DNA of 64,000 bases from Cryptomeria japonica (Eukaryota; Streptophyta; Pinopsida; Cupressales; Cupressaceae), in contig NC_081407.1 in the NCBI RefSeq assembly GCF_030272615.1, positions 136,218,897 to 136,282,896 of the forward strand. Reading direction: 5' to 3'. Each line of letters begins with the position of its first letter. Position 1 is the stretch's first letter. A model generated the notes under the pieces. It was not told the origin of the DNA, ran no database searches, and saw only the letters and a list, made by a program, of their open reading frames with translations. The translations under genes were made by a program, and so were the position numbers. Below are positions 46,724 to 59,661 of the stretch, one piece after another.

Positions 46724-49700
46724 TGTTGTTCACCAAAAGTGATAACCCAAGTATACCTACAAATCTATCTATGAGATAGCCAATCTCAATCAATGAAACA
46801 CCTCAGGGCTTAGACAACATGACAAGGATATGAATCCTTCTACTCTTCAGGCTCTGCAAAACCTAGGCGGGTATACCTTTTATGTATTTAATCAGACCTA
46901 TTACACACAAGACTGCATCAATCAAAAGTAGATGGATCTCAAAAGGTTCAAAAACTAAGAGATAACTGCAGATGGGCTAGATCCACACTTGCAACTCAAC
47001 ATTTTGAATCATGAGATGGAGGGACACTTCCACATAACATAAAATATAAAAAGATATTTTGATTTTGGATTTTTAAATGGTGTTTTGACAACCTTTAACT
47101 ATTACAAGAGACTAGTGCCTTATCCAGGCCACAGAGTCATGCATAAAACTGGATGAGAAATCTCAGATGCAGGTTCTTTTCAACATTAAATTTTCATGTA
47201 TCAATGCCTTACATTAATACAATCATCTGCTCTGTCACAAAACCATACTTATATGTATATATCCAATATGCATTCAAAATCATTAATGCTGGGTTTTAGG
47301 ATTTAAATCCTTCCTTGAAGAATACCCAAAAGACAACATTACACTCTTAGAGGAATCTAAAAGAGACAACTCAAATTATCCTTGATAATATGAAATCATA
47401 TGAATCTAAGTACATTTTGGAGATAATTTCATGGAAAATTACACATGCCTTGCATATGTGTGAACCTGCAAACTGAAACTAAACCTACAGTAAAGACAAC
47501 ACTGAAAACATAGACAAACACACTATCATTTGCATTGATAAAAGGATGCCATCACTGGAACCTACAATTTCGGATTTCTCCCTTGGAGAAAATCTATCAA
47601 AAAATGGAACCCCTACAACTGAGAAGAATTGGGAATAAAAAGGAGAGGGAAGAAAATCAAATCTGTAACTTGAAAATATCAAATATCTTCTCTCTAACTG
47701 AATTTTGTTCCCATGTATACTGCTTCCAAAATATCCCACATTTGTCAAACTTAACCTCATAATCAGATTCCTCACTCCGAGAGCTTTCCGAAAACATATA
47801 ACACTTTATATTTTGGCCAAAATTTAGACCCTGGGCAAATTAATCTCCATTTGTGCTCAATCATTTAAATTTTTCGAATTTTAATATAGTCAGAACTATA
47901 TCATTTATTCATTTTAAATTTGATTTTTGCCTCCATCTAGTCCTGACGCTTTTTCCATGTGGTGGGGTCTGATTCGTTGATGGAGTCTACTGGGTGCCAC
48001 ATGGGATGACACCTCATCACTACCACGTCATCGCCACTGGGCTGCTTGCTTGTATGCCACTTCATTGCCATGTCATCGCCACTGGACTGCCACCTGTGTG
48101 CCAACTGTGTGCCACGTCACTGCCACCTCACTAGAACCCGCCTGCTGGACATATGACTATACCCACCACCTAGCTTTCGCAACTTTGTGGTGTTTAAACT
48201 ATGCGCATCTTCCCTTTGCGAAATAGTGCGCACCGTTGATCCATCTCGAACTTTCTCACTCGTTAACCCAGCCTTCCTCTGCAAAATTTTGCTTGTTTGC
48301 CTCGAGAAGCGTGCCTACGTGGGGTCCACCAGGTCACCATCCAGTCAACTCCTCTATCACCTCGGGAAGTGTGCTCACGCGTGCGCCTGCCTTGGGCGCC
48401 CATAGGCACCATTCGTCAAAAGCCTTTATGGCTTAAACATTATACATGCGTGGAGCTTTGCTTATAAACATTTAAAAATAACACTTCCCAGCCAATGTGG
48501 GATAATGTGTTTGCTTGAAACTGTGTATTTTGTGAAACTTTTAATGGCGCCTTGCCTGGGGCTTTCATTTGCGAATGGGATTTGTTGAAAGTTTAATAGC
48601 CATGTGAAGGAGAGTGTTGGCTTCACCTGGTAATTGTATTGGATGTTTTATGTGCCATTTTCATTGCTGCCAATACATTTGGTTAAAAGTTTAAAAGCCT
48701 CCAAAACACCATGTTGCCTGTAGGAGGACTTGTCTTTGGGCCATGGAATTTACTTATACCTGCACATTGCATTTCCTTGAAAGTCTCCTTTTACTCTCCT
48801 ACTATCCACGCAAAGGACTGGCAATTGCACTAACTGGTTTCTTTTAACTTTGCCCATCTACATGTCGCACAGGGAAAAGGATGCTGGCAAACATTAGATT
48901 TGGGAGAAACAACCACCAATTGCATTGGCTATGAAGGGAGGATGCTTCTTATGGCATTTACTTTAGAAGATTTTAAATGTTGCCCCTTGGCCATCCACAC
49001 CACCTGCTATAACTTGCTGTAGTTTTCTTTTTTTGCTTCCCAAATTCTGCATTGGCATGCTCTACAAACTCACATATCACGTGGAGGAAAGAATGGGAGA
49101 TCTTTTTGTTTAAACATTTTCTGCATTTTAAAACCATATTACATGCCACGTGAGAGGGAAGGATACTGCTTCATAATTTCATTTGCTATGAAAATTTGCT
49201 TGAGTTTATATGCTTGATCTTTATTCATGCCTTCCTCATCACACACAGGGAGAATTGCTGGCAGTTTGTTTGTATTAGTCTTAAAAAGTTGGAATTGCAT
49301 CTTTCACCTTCTATTCTTTTTGAAATTTCTGCTCTACACCCACTTTCATGGTTGCCTTGATTATCATACATTGCGTGGGATTTTCTTTTTATGTTGTTTT
49401 GTTGAATCCTCTCCTTGGATTCAGTCTCCAGACACCATTCACATATTTCCACCTTACTTTCCCAGCTTGTAAACAATTGATTCAAGTACTTCTAAAAGTT
49501 TGAAGACCCCATGTTGGCTACCAATTTGCATTTGGGTGTTTGCCATGAACTTTTAAAACGCCTTGGTTGTTTTGACTACAAGGGGAATTTTCATTTTTGC
49601 ATTAATTTCTGGTGGTAAACATACAAGTGTTCTACTCCAATAATGGATGTCAATATTACTCTTAAAATGCTTAAAGGGCCAAGTCGCCAATAAAATAATG

Positions 49701-50902
49701 ATGCACAGCCAAGAGCCAGGTCGGGCCCCAGAGTGGGTTCGACTAAATTTTTTTTTGTTTTCATGCAACTGACCTTCGGAATGCTTCAGGAACCTCAAAC
49801 ACACCTCTGGAAATGATCAGCATCTCTTTCGGATCATTAATCTGCATTTTACAACCTTCAGGCAATTACGCCACAATTTTCGCATTTAATCGCGAAGATG
49901 TAATTTTCAAACCTGTCAAAACACCTTTCTGGAGCTCGCCATCTGACAGGCATGTACTCTGATATACAAGGATGACTTCTACCAAACAGTTTCTCAAGAT
50001 GAGTCCTGAGCGAAGAGATATTAATTTCTGAAAACAGCCAACTGGCTTTGTCGACACTGCGGACCTGATGAAGTCAATGTTCTGGCAACACATGATGCCT
50101 TTCTCAAAAATATCAAACGACCTCCGTAGGTCCTCAAAATTGGACCATAGGTACCTTAAAGTACATATTAAATCTTGGAATCCTCAGTTTGATCACCAAA
50201 CTGATAGGATGCAAATGGTGCACTCACCAAAATGGCTACATTAACTGATCTAACACTAGAAGTGCGGATAACTGAATTTGATGGCAAAATGAGCTCTTTT
50301 GAAAACCGATCAAACGGATTGGTAGAGTCTTGAAATTTGAAACGTGGCTCATCATTTATACTGACATCAACCCAGAATAAGCACTTTGGCATGATTCTTA
50401 CTGAGGCAATTTTTACAATTGTGCAAAACAGGGCTCCGACTAGCTGTCGAAACAGGGACTTGCCAAAACACACAAACTACAAACGGATTCGGCTTTGAAA
50501 CTGAGCAAATGGATTCGTTAGGACTTGAAATTTTGCAAACTGACTCACATTTATGCATAGAATTGAATCCACTTTGAATTTTTTCATGACGATCAACAGG
50601 GCAAAAGATGTAATCACTCAAAGAAGGCTACTCCATAAAATCTGCATTTGTGCCTAAAATGCACTTCCAGCTCACCCCTCAAACTGGGTATCTCAAAAAC
50701 TTATCCAACTGAAAGTTGCACATCACTGAATAGGCCAAATGAAAGGTGTGGAACATGAATCCTGAGCCTTACCCTCTGAAAATCAACTAGCCCCATTTTA
50801 CCCTCTCGCAAACTACACCCTTCAAACTGACTCATTTAGGTATGCAGAGCAAATTTTTGAAATGGGCCTATAAACTTGACTTAGTTTTAATTAGTCCCAA
50901 CA
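46724..50902 (-). repeat. LARD LTR, complete right copy
   Basis: 4179 bases from TGTTGTTCACC to GTCCCAACA, followed by the TSD ACCGG (50903-50907). It matches 9044-12598 and 43132-44157. No supported gene inside. Confidence 0.9.
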
Positions 50903-50907
50903 ACCGG

Positions 50908-52084
50908 TAGACAAGTTTTGGTTACCAGTAGAAGATCTAGTGTTACCGGCAAAAGAGATTATCTGTTGGACACTTCTGACATGTTTGGATCAGTGAAGTT
51001 TATTGGATTTCATGAGTTATATGCTCCATGAGCATGTTTTGGTCAGTTGGTATTGGCTTGGTAATTGGATGTTATCATACACTCTAGTAAACTCTTACCA
51101 GCACTAGTTTAAGGCTTTACCGACTGAGCTTTCATTGAGGAATCATGGTAGGATGCACAATTGGTGTTGGTGCAGCTTCTTCGAGAATTTCAAGATGCTA
51201 AAGATGTTCGTTGATCATGCTTCAATTGCTTGAAGACATTGCTTTGGCGTGGTGGACCCAAAATAGGTCTGGTACCTATCTAGGTTATGGATCGGTATCA
51301 TGCTAGTATGTACTCTACACATTACCTAGATGATTCGAGATGATTTATGGATTTGTTATTATTGTTTTGGTCTTAAGACAACATGACATATCATTGTAAT
51401 AAGGAATTATGTAATGATACTATTGTAATATCTTTAGGTGGCCGACCTAATTGGTTTAGGCCTTAGAGTTTATATAAATAAGAGATAGAAACTCTTTGTA
51501 AAGTATCATGGTTATTGGAAAAGTCATGGTCAAGGAATGTTATGTGCAAATATTGTAATATCATTCACATAGAGGAGTTGATCGATCATTGGTGATCAAA
51601 TTGGATTCAAAAGAGGATTTAGACCTCCTGATCTTAACCAGGACTGTAATTAGGCATGGTAGATGCTATTTCCAATAGTTCACTCGATTGGATTGTTGTC
51701 CATTTTTCTTGAGAAGGTTGTAGCCTCTCTGTAGTTAGTGAGACTCTTTTTTGTAATGAGTAGTACGCTCTAGGTAGTGTGCCTTCCTGCAAGTGCAGGC
51801 CCCTCATTGTAACACATACTTTGTGCAGAAGTACCATTTGATTGTGGGTAGGCTTCCCACCGTGGTTTTTCCCTTTCCAGGTTTTCTATGTACAAATCAT
51901 GGTGTTATGTGATATGGTTTCTTTGCATTGATTATCTAATTAATTTTAAGTTGTATTGTTTACCGGTATCTATTCCTTACTGGTACTCTATTTGTTTAAG
52001 GTTGTATTGTGGATTAAAAGTTATAATCTATTAACAACTGATTCACACCCCCCCCCTCTTAGTTGTTCACCAGTTATCCTAACA
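50908..52084 (+). mobile_element. Solo copia-type LTR, 3' part
   Basis: It continues 8959-9043 after the LARD insertion and ends CACCCCCCCCTCTT...ATCCTAACA at 52084. The TSD GTTTT follows (52085-52089) and matches 8954-8958. No internal retroelement sequence accompanies it, so it is a solo LTR left by LTR-LTR recombination. Confidence 0.85.
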
Positions 52085-52110
52085 GTTTTTACATATTTGA
52101 CATAATGTAG

Positions 52111-52807
52111 GTGAAACACCACAAGGCTATGTGGTGCAATGGTCATAAATTTCGAATCAAAAAGTTGGATGACACAAAGAAAACTTGTGATTCTGGGATA
52201 ACTACAGTCTTTCAGGTGACTAATGTTTCATATAGAAGTGACATACATCTAGAAGTCCTAGAAAATATATACTATGAGATTTTGGATGGTATACTTGAGT
52301 GTGACTTTAAGTCCTTCAAATTAGTTCTATTCATCATCCAATGGTACAGGCTACGATTGAATGAAAATGATCTTGAGAGCTATTATTGAACATGATAATG
52401 GATCTACCATGGTTAATAAAAGGTCGATCAAGCGAGTTAGAAATGAACCCTATGTTCTTCCAAGCCAATGTGAGAAGGTATTTTACTCAGAGGTTCCAGG
52501 TAAACCAGGTTGGTCAATTGTTGTTAGTCATGATCCAAGAGGAAGGCTAGTAAAGGATAATGTGGTGGAAGAAGAAGATAATGAAGAAATAGAAGATGAT
52601 GTAGATGATGATCAGGATCAACAATTAGTTAATGATGTGCCTAATGAAGATGTCAAATAAGAGGAACTAGATCATGATGATGTAGGAGTTAATGTTCATG
52701 AAGATGATGACATTATCAAAACTGATATCAATGACCATGATGATGATATGACCAATCCTTACAATGTCGAATATGGATTGGATGATACAGACAAAGAGAT
52801 GGATGAA
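52111..52807 (+). pseudogene. Transposase-like gene, exon B (DUF4216-like)
   Basis: It follows an ATAATGTAG acceptor at 52110 in phase with exon A. VTNVSYRSDIHLEVLENIYYEI, the LECDFKSFKLVLFIIQWY stretch and NEPYVLPSQCEKVFYSEVPG match the plan of the DUF4216 region found C-terminal to plant CACTA transposases (a pattern like DPFVLASQAKQVFY). A one-base frameshift near 52370-52385 and a TAA at 52658 break it. An acidic D/E-rich tail follows. At 52807 the gypsy element interrupts it (TSD ATGAA); past the second TSD the frame meets a stop within six codons (60407-60424), so the gypsy hit the extreme C-terminus. Confidence 0.72.
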
Positions 52808-53565
52808 TGATGTAGGAGCATCACCGGTTCATACCAATCTTGAATCAACCAAAAATATTTTATTTTTTGTTTTGTTTTTTGTGTCTCATTTTTGGTTGAT
52901 CGGTTCCTATGGAGATGGATTCTACTTGAATACTTGATCACCCTGCTTGCTTTCTAACTACATCTCATTTGGATCACTTTCTAGCAAGATATCACTATCG
53001 GTTTCCTTGATAGTTTCTTGTTATTGGTTGTTCCTTTGTTACTGGTTGCCTAAGACCTATTCTGGTGATCTACCAGAACCCATTCCAAAGCTTGTGGAGC
53101 CTTGGGCATTGATCTCGATGTTGCTTGGCATGTGGTCGCCTTTTTGTGTTTCATCCTTTGGATTTTTTGGAGGAATCTCTTGGTGGAGACTGACCTCATT
53201 CATTTTTGCATGTTAGGGTTTTGATTCTTTTTAGGCTGATAGGATCATTTGGATCGATATATATATTCATAATCGTGCTTTATAATGTAATGAATCAACT
53301 CAGAGAATCAGGAAGTATCAAATAGATAGACTATGCCTATAAGATAGATCTTTCGATTCAAGTCTCGATGTGGCCTATTCTACTAGGCCTGTGTGCTAGT
53401 AAGTTGTAACTTGGTTGTTACCGATTGGATGTAATTAACTTTCATGCAATAAAACTATATGTTATGCATAGCCTCCATCATATCTATGTGTTTCTGTTGT
53501 GTTAACTCTTGTTGACTGGTTTGGACTAATCTCCTCGAGGTTCCTCCTCATCGGTGACTACTTCA
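52808..53565 (+). repeat. 5' LTR of the 52.8 kb chromovirus
   Basis: 758 bases. It aligns with 59662-60406 and, over its first 195 bases, with 62394-62588. Its opening TGA also supplies the stop that ends the interrupted transposase frame. Confidence 0.93.
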
Positions 53566-53567
53566 AG

Positions 53568-53579
53568 TGGTATCAGAGC
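53568..53579 (+). promoter_or_regulatory. Primer binding site (initiator tRNA-Met)
   Basis: TGGTATCAGAGC, two bases after the 5' LTR. Confidence 0.93.
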
Positions 53580-53672
53580 GAAGTTTGTTCTGGAGGTTGC
53601 CTGTCCTAAATCTTGTTGTAGGGTGGTGGATTGTGGATCCAGTCTGCACTTGTAGAGGACTAGCATGGATCA

Positions 53673-55062
53673 ATGGTGCGAAGAGGAACCAGAAATGGTA
53701 GAGCACGTGGGAATGCAGACCCTGTTGTAATGGAGATGTTGCGAGGAATAACAACCCAGTTAGAAGCCGTGGAGGCAGCCCAAATAAGAGGCTGACATGT
53801 TGAGGATGTGAGCAAAGATGAAGGAGAAGAATCCTGACAAAACAAGTGAACCTACCAGCAGTTGATCTGAAGGAGGAAAGGTTTATAAGGGTTTTGAGTA
53901 GGGTGAACACTAAACCTCATTTTACCCCACCGGAATATGATGGGAAGTTAGATTCAGATGAATTGATGGATTGGATCTCGGAGATGGAGAAGTGATTTGA
54001 CTTCAAAAATACTACAGAAGAGAGGAAGGTGAAGTATGTCTGTACTTGGTTGAAGGGTCATGCATCTCTTTGGTGGGAGCACTTGCAAGTTGATAGACAA
54101 AGAAGAGGCAAATAAAAGACTAAGATGTGGGATATGATGATTGCTGAGTTAAAATCAAAGTTTGTCTCGACAAATTATCAAGTAGATCTATTCTAGAAGT
54201 TGTAGAATCTGAGACAAAAGGAATCTAGTGTGAAGGAGTACACTGAAGCATTTTACAAGTTGAACGTCAGATCTGGACATGTTGATGATGAGATTGAACA
54301 AATTGCAAGATATTTGAACGGATTGCAGATGTCTATACAAGATGAACTCAATATGATCAAATTAGAGAGTGTTGAAGAGGCTTACCAGTATGCAATAAAG
54401 GATGAAGATAAATTGAATAAGAGGCATGAGCAGAGACAGAGAGGTAGATGTGGAAGGTTTAGCGAAGGAAGATTTCAAGGAGGAAGAGGATACACTAGAG
54501 GAAGAGGAACCAGTATAGATTAGAACAAGGACAAGGAAGTGAGAAAGGAAGATAATTCATAATTGAAGGATGATAGAAATTTCTACCAGAGGAGAGAACT
54601 AGATGGTTACCAGAATGAGAACTTTGGAAGACAAGACAAAAGGACATTCACAGGAACCTATTTTAAATGTGGAGGAGAAGGACACTATGCATTTGAATGT
54701 AAGAAGTCAGAGGCTACCGGAAGAGCGGTAGTGGTGGAAGAGAACCCCACTAGATTAGACAATAAACTGGAAGATGGAGAACTGTTGATGATGATGAGAG
54801 CTTTGTGTGATACCGAAGAAGATAAAGAACCCTTGCAGAGGAAGAACCTGTTCATGACCAGATGTAAGGTATCCGGTAAGTGTTGTAAAGGTGTTATTGA
54901 TAGTTGTAGTTTGGATAATCTTGTTTCACAAGAGATGGTGAATAAGTTGAAATTGGAGAGACTGAAACACCCTAATCCTTACCAGATAGCATGTATTCGG
55001 GATGAACACAAGTTGTTAGTAAGTGAACAACGTTTAGTAAAATTGAAAATTGGGAATTATCA
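53673..55062 (+). pseudogene. Chromovirus gag and protease
   Basis: The ATG at 53673 opens MVRRGTRNGRARGNA. Numerous stops follow within the first 550 bases. The Gag core is recognisable (WLKGHASLWWEHL; SVKEYTEAFYKLNVRSG), then an RGG-rich basic stretch (GRFQGGRGYTRGRG) and a zinc knuckle read as YFKCGGEGHYAFEC, whose first cysteine is changed. The protease active site reads VIDSCSLDN (the family usually has D-S-G or D-T-G). The region ends where the solo LTR is inserted at 55063. Confidence 0.85.
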
Positions 55063-56491
55063 TTGATGCTTTGCGAAATGGACAAGTGTTAGATTAAAGC
55101 ATGTGGTCGTATAACACACAAAAACAACAAGAAACAAGGATCAAAGGTTAGTGTTATTCAACCAAAAACTAATCTAAGCAGGCATATCAAAAGAGACACT
55201 AAAAACATGCTAAAGTATTTAACGAAGGAAACAAATATCACAAGGCTTCTCCAAATGCCTTCTAACATGCTTTTAGCTCTTTCTCCTTTGTTCCTCTCCT
55301 CTCCAAGTTCCAAATTAGTGTAGCTCTCAACAACTTTTTGCACTATGGATGCTTATGGAGGTTCAAGATTGAAATGTTTTAACTATGCTATGCAAGTGTA
55401 AAACAAACTTAATTAGACATGGTATGAAAATGAACTAAGATTTATTTTAGTCCAAAATGACAATATATGTGATTTATGCTAAATTCTCTCTAAAATTCAC
55501 TATAGATTAAATGCATACAAGTTTTCAGGATCTGGATTATGAAGAAATGGGCTCTATTTATAGGAAAAATGGAGCAATGGATGGTTGAGATTGAGTAATC
55601 TCAACAAGGGTCAGGATTGAATGATATTCAATCCATGTGAGGACTTTCAACCCAATCCCAGGATGACAAGTGTCAATATGAGATAGGTTGAGAGGAGAGG
55701 GAATAAGCATTAAATGCTTGACATGACCTGAGAATTAACTTGGGAGTTAAGGTCAAGGTTGGGTTGAATGAATAAATTCTTTATTCAAAGAATAAAGCTT
55801 TTATCTAATGGATAAACTCTTGTGCAAGGTAAAAGGGATAACCATGGTCAAAGCAATAAATTCCTGAGGAGACACATGGGTCACATGAGGGTTGAGTTAG
55901 GGGTTAACCATAAATGGTCATGTAAGAGCCATAAGTGGTTTAGAAGACTTTGAAGTTAAATTATTGAACACACAAAGCATTAAATGCTTTTCAAAGACTT
56001 TGAAGTCTTTGAGAAGTGACTCCAAGTTGCTTAGGAATGTGACAATAATTAGGGGATGGATTAGGCTAATTAGGAAGGGTTTAGAAGAATCTAGAAGGGG
56101 GTTTAGGAGTGCAAGTGGATTTGGTGGGTGAGGGAAAATAGGATTTTAATTTAAAATAAAATTAATTTATTTCAATTTGTGGTTGCAACTTGCATTTGTA
56201 AGAAAATGCAAGTGTGGGGGGGGCATAATGATTTAAATAAATGTTTTATTTAATTTATTTAAAAGAGGAAAGGGGATTAAATTGAATAAATAGAATTTAT
56301 TCATTTAATTGATTGTGAATTTGGTTTAATGAATTAATTAAAATAAATTGAATAATTTATTTAATTAATAAGAGAATGTTTGAAGATGAATTAATTAAAT
56401 ATTAATTTAATTAATTGATGGCTAGTGGATTTTTAATCAAATAAATATGAAATATTTATTTAATTAAAATGGACAGATTTATGTGACTACA
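55063..56491 (-). mobile_element. Solo Tat-like LTR inserted in the chromovirus
   Basis: 1429 bases with TG...CA ends, flanked by the exact TSD ATCAT (55058-55062 and 56492-56496). The chromovirus reading frame resumes after it. On the minus strand it starts TGTAGTCACATAAATCTGTC and continues with TTAATTAAATAAATATT palindrome-like runs, close in design to the LTR of elements L and R (TGTAGACACCTAAAATTGTC), so it is probably from a related Tat family. No coding region; a minus-strand frame at 55158-55343 is not convincing. Confidence 0.88.
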
Positions 56492-56496
56492 ATCAT

Positions 56497-59400
56497 GACG
56501 AAGTTTTGTGTGACATCATGCCTATGGACATTTGTCATTTTTGTTCGGAAGACCCTAGCTGTTTGATAGATATGCAATACATGATGGGAGAAAGAATAAA
56601 TACACTATTATGGCCAATGGGATGAAGCAAACCCTATTATCTTTGGAGGAACCTTTGAAAAATGAAGTCTGTATAAATACTAGAATCTATCTAGTAGATG
56701 AAAGGAAGTTCATGGATGGACTGAGACATGATAATGTGTTTTTTGCCTTAATTCCTAAGAAAATTGAGAGACCAGAACTAGAAGGATAACACCTAGTAGA
56801 GATAAGAGATTTGCTCACAAAGTATGGGGACATCATTTCAGATAATGTACCTAATGGATTGCCACCCGTTAGAAGTATCAGTCATTGCATGGACTTAGTT
56901 CCCGGAGCTAGTTTGCCTAACAAAGCTACACACCAGTTAACACCAATAGAGAATGAAGAACTGAATAGACAAGTGCAGGAGCTATTGAAGAAAGGTTTGA
57001 TTAGGGAAAGTTTGAGCCCTTGTGTGGTACTAGCAGTATTAGCACCTAAGAAGAATGGATAATGGAGGATGTGTATTGATTCAAGAGCAAAAAAAAAGAT
57101 CACAGTAAAATACTAGTTTTTCCTTACCTAGGATGGATAACATAATGGACTATTTGAGTGGAGAAAGGTACTTTACAAAGATAGATTTGAAGAGTGGATA
57201 TCATCATATTAGGATCAGAGAAGGTGATGAATGACAGACAACATTTAAGACAAATGAAGGATTATATGAATGGTTGGTGATGCCTTTTGGACTGACTAAT
57301 GGACTAAGTACTTTTGTGAGGCTGATGAATGAGGTTTTGAAGAAATTATTGGGTAAGTTTGTTATTGTGTACTTGGATGACATTCTAATTTTTAGTAAGA
57401 CAAAAGAGGAGCATTTATTGTAGTTAAGACAAGTTTTGTAGAGGGTTGAGAGAAGAAAAGTTACTGATCAATATCAAGAACTGCACTTTCATGAAGGATG
57501 AGTTAGTCTATTTGGGCTTTGTGATATCTGAGGATGGTTTGAAGATGGACCCTGAGAAAGTGAAAGCCATTGTTGAGTGGCCTACACCAAAAAGCATTGG
57601 AGAGGTAAGATTATTTCATGGATTGGCTAGTTTTTACTGGAAGTTTATTAGAAATTTTAGTTCAGTTTGTAATCCTATAACTGAGACCATGAGGAGAGAT
57701 AGGAAGGAATTCAAGTGGACCACATCAGCAAACAAAAGCTTTGAGTTGTTGAAACAAAAAGTGACTGAGCAACCTATGTTGGCTTTACCGGATTTCAATA
57801 AGCAATTTCAAGTGGATTGTGATGCAAGTGGAACAACAATAGGAGCAGTTTTGAGTCAAGAAGAGAGAGCAATAGCATATTTTACTGATTAATTGAGTGA
57901 TGCCCAGAAGAGATATTCAGTATATTATCAGGAATTTTATGCCATAATTCAAGCCTTGAATAAATGGAGACATTACTTGTTGCCTAAGGAGTTTGTGTTG
58001 TATACAGATCATCGAGCTTTGCAATATTTGAGAAGTCAGAGTAAGTAGAATTAGAAACATATCAGATGGGTAGAGTTCTTGCAGAGTTACACCTTTGTGT
58101 TGAAACATAGAGGTGGGAAATCTAACAAAGTTGCAAATGCATTGAGTAGGAGAAGGAATTTGCTGATAGAAATGAGAGTGACAGTATTAGGTTTTGAAGA
58201 TTTGAAGAGCTTGTATGATGGAGACCCAGAATTTCCAAAACCTTGGAAAGCATGTAGAGAACCGGTTATGGTTGATAGGAGGAAATGGTTGGATTACTCC
58301 ATACAGGATGGGATGTTATTTAAGGGAGTTTAGTTATGTATACCTAAAAGTTCCATGAGAGAGAACCTGATAAAAGAGAAGCATAGTGGAGGTTTAGCTA
58401 GATACTTTGGTATTGATAAAATAGTTGCATTGGTGAGTGAGCAGTACTTCTGGCCCCATATTCATAAGGATGTTAACAGATATGTGCAAATTTGTAGAGT
58501 TTGTCAAGTTGCAAAAGGTAGTAGTCAGAATGTGGGATTTTAAAAACCTTTGACAGTACAGGTAAGACCTTGGGAGGATATAAGTATGGATTTTGTACTT
58601 GGCTTACCTAAGACATTGAGAGGGAATGATTCTATATTTTTGTAGTGGATAGATTTTCAAAGATGGCTCATTTCATACCTTGCAAGAATACATCAAATGC
58701 ATTACATGTAGCAGACCTATTTTTTAAGTGGTAAGATTGTATGGATTACCTAAGATCATAGTTTCAGACAGAGACACTAAATTTGTTGGCTATTTTTGGA
58801 GAACACTTTGGAAGAAGATGAAGATAGATTTGAAGTTCTGTTTTACTTTTCATCCACAGACTAATGGACAGACAAAAGTAGCTAACTGGAGTTTGGGAAA
58901 CTTGTTGAGATGTTTAGTGGGAGATAAAACTGGAAGTTGGGATTTTATCCTTGCACAAGTGGAGTTTTATTATAACAATTTAGTGAATAGAAATATTAGA
59001 AACACACCTTTTGAGATTGTTACCGGAGTGCATCCTAAAGGAATAGAATAAATGAGAGACATTAGCAGTGAAGACCAAAAGAGTTAAGAAGCAGAAGAAT
59101 TTGTAGATTACATGGAAGCATTGAATATTCAGGTTAAACAACACTTGGAAGACATGAATAGAAAATACAAGGAGAAAGTAGATGAGAAGAGGAGACAATG
59201 AATTTGAAGTTGGTGATGAAGTGGTGGTCTATTTGAGAAAATAGAGATTCCCGATTGGAACTTATAATAAGTTGCAGATGAAGAACTTTGGACCCTGTAA
59301 GATCTTGAGAAAGTTCAGTTCTAGAAATGCATATGAGGTGGAGCTACCAGATAGTCTAAGTATATCACCTATATTCAACATTGCAGATCTTTATGAGTAC

Positions 59401-59631
59401 CATGAACCAAAATTTAGTGAAGAGAGTATTACAGACTTGGAGAAACAATTGCCCCATAAGGAACCATATTAGATTGAAGAGATTTTGGATAGTAGGATTA
59501 GATGTAGTACCTGAAGTAGTCAATACAAAGAATATCTTGTGAAGTGGAAGAACAAACCAGTGGAATATTCATCTTGGATTTCTCAGGTAGAGGTAGACTA
59601 CATTGGTTTCCCTCTAACCCTAGAAAAGTGA
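56497..59631 (+). pseudogene. Chromovirus pol (RT, RNase H, integrase, chromodomain)
   Basis: It resumes with [42 protein letters not shown] near 57360-57400. RNase H: FQVDCDASGTTIGAVLS to KVANALSRRR. Integrase zinc region: YFWPHIHKDVNRYVQICRVCQ; core D in SMDF and D in SDRDTKF. The third catalytic position reads NGQTKVANWS, where the family has an E (GQTE), so the catalytic triad is lost. A chromodomain follows (IEEILDSRIR ... YKEYLVKWKNKPVEYSSW), ending at a TGA at 59629-59631. Frameshifts and stops occur throughout, for example 57060, 57890, 58331, 58541 and 59049. Confidence 0.9.
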
Positions 59632-59661
59632 GAGGCTCACTTTTTATTAACCTTGGATGTC

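Larger units (their letters stand above)
9044..50902 (-). mobile_element. LARD-like non-autonomous LTR retrotransposon (hosts later insertions)
   Basis: The ends are TGTTGTTCACC at 9044 and GTCCCAACA at 50902, flanked by the exact TSD ACCGG (9039-9043 and 50903-50907). The second LTR is complete at 46724-50902 (about 4.18 kb). The first is split by the Tat elements into 9044-12598 and about 43132-44157. The true internal region is only about 2.57 kb (44158-46723) and holds one decayed Gag-like ORF, with no protease, RT, RNase H or integrase. Long LTRs with a short non-pol interior match the LARD (large retrotransposon derivative) type. Orientation is minus, from the ORF and from a PBS-like site beside the right LTR. 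Confidence 0.82.

Noticed and set aside
52759-52941. Minus-strand frame spanning exon B and the chromovirus LTR start
   Set aside because: It crosses a TSD-defined insertion boundary, so it cannot be an ancestral gene.
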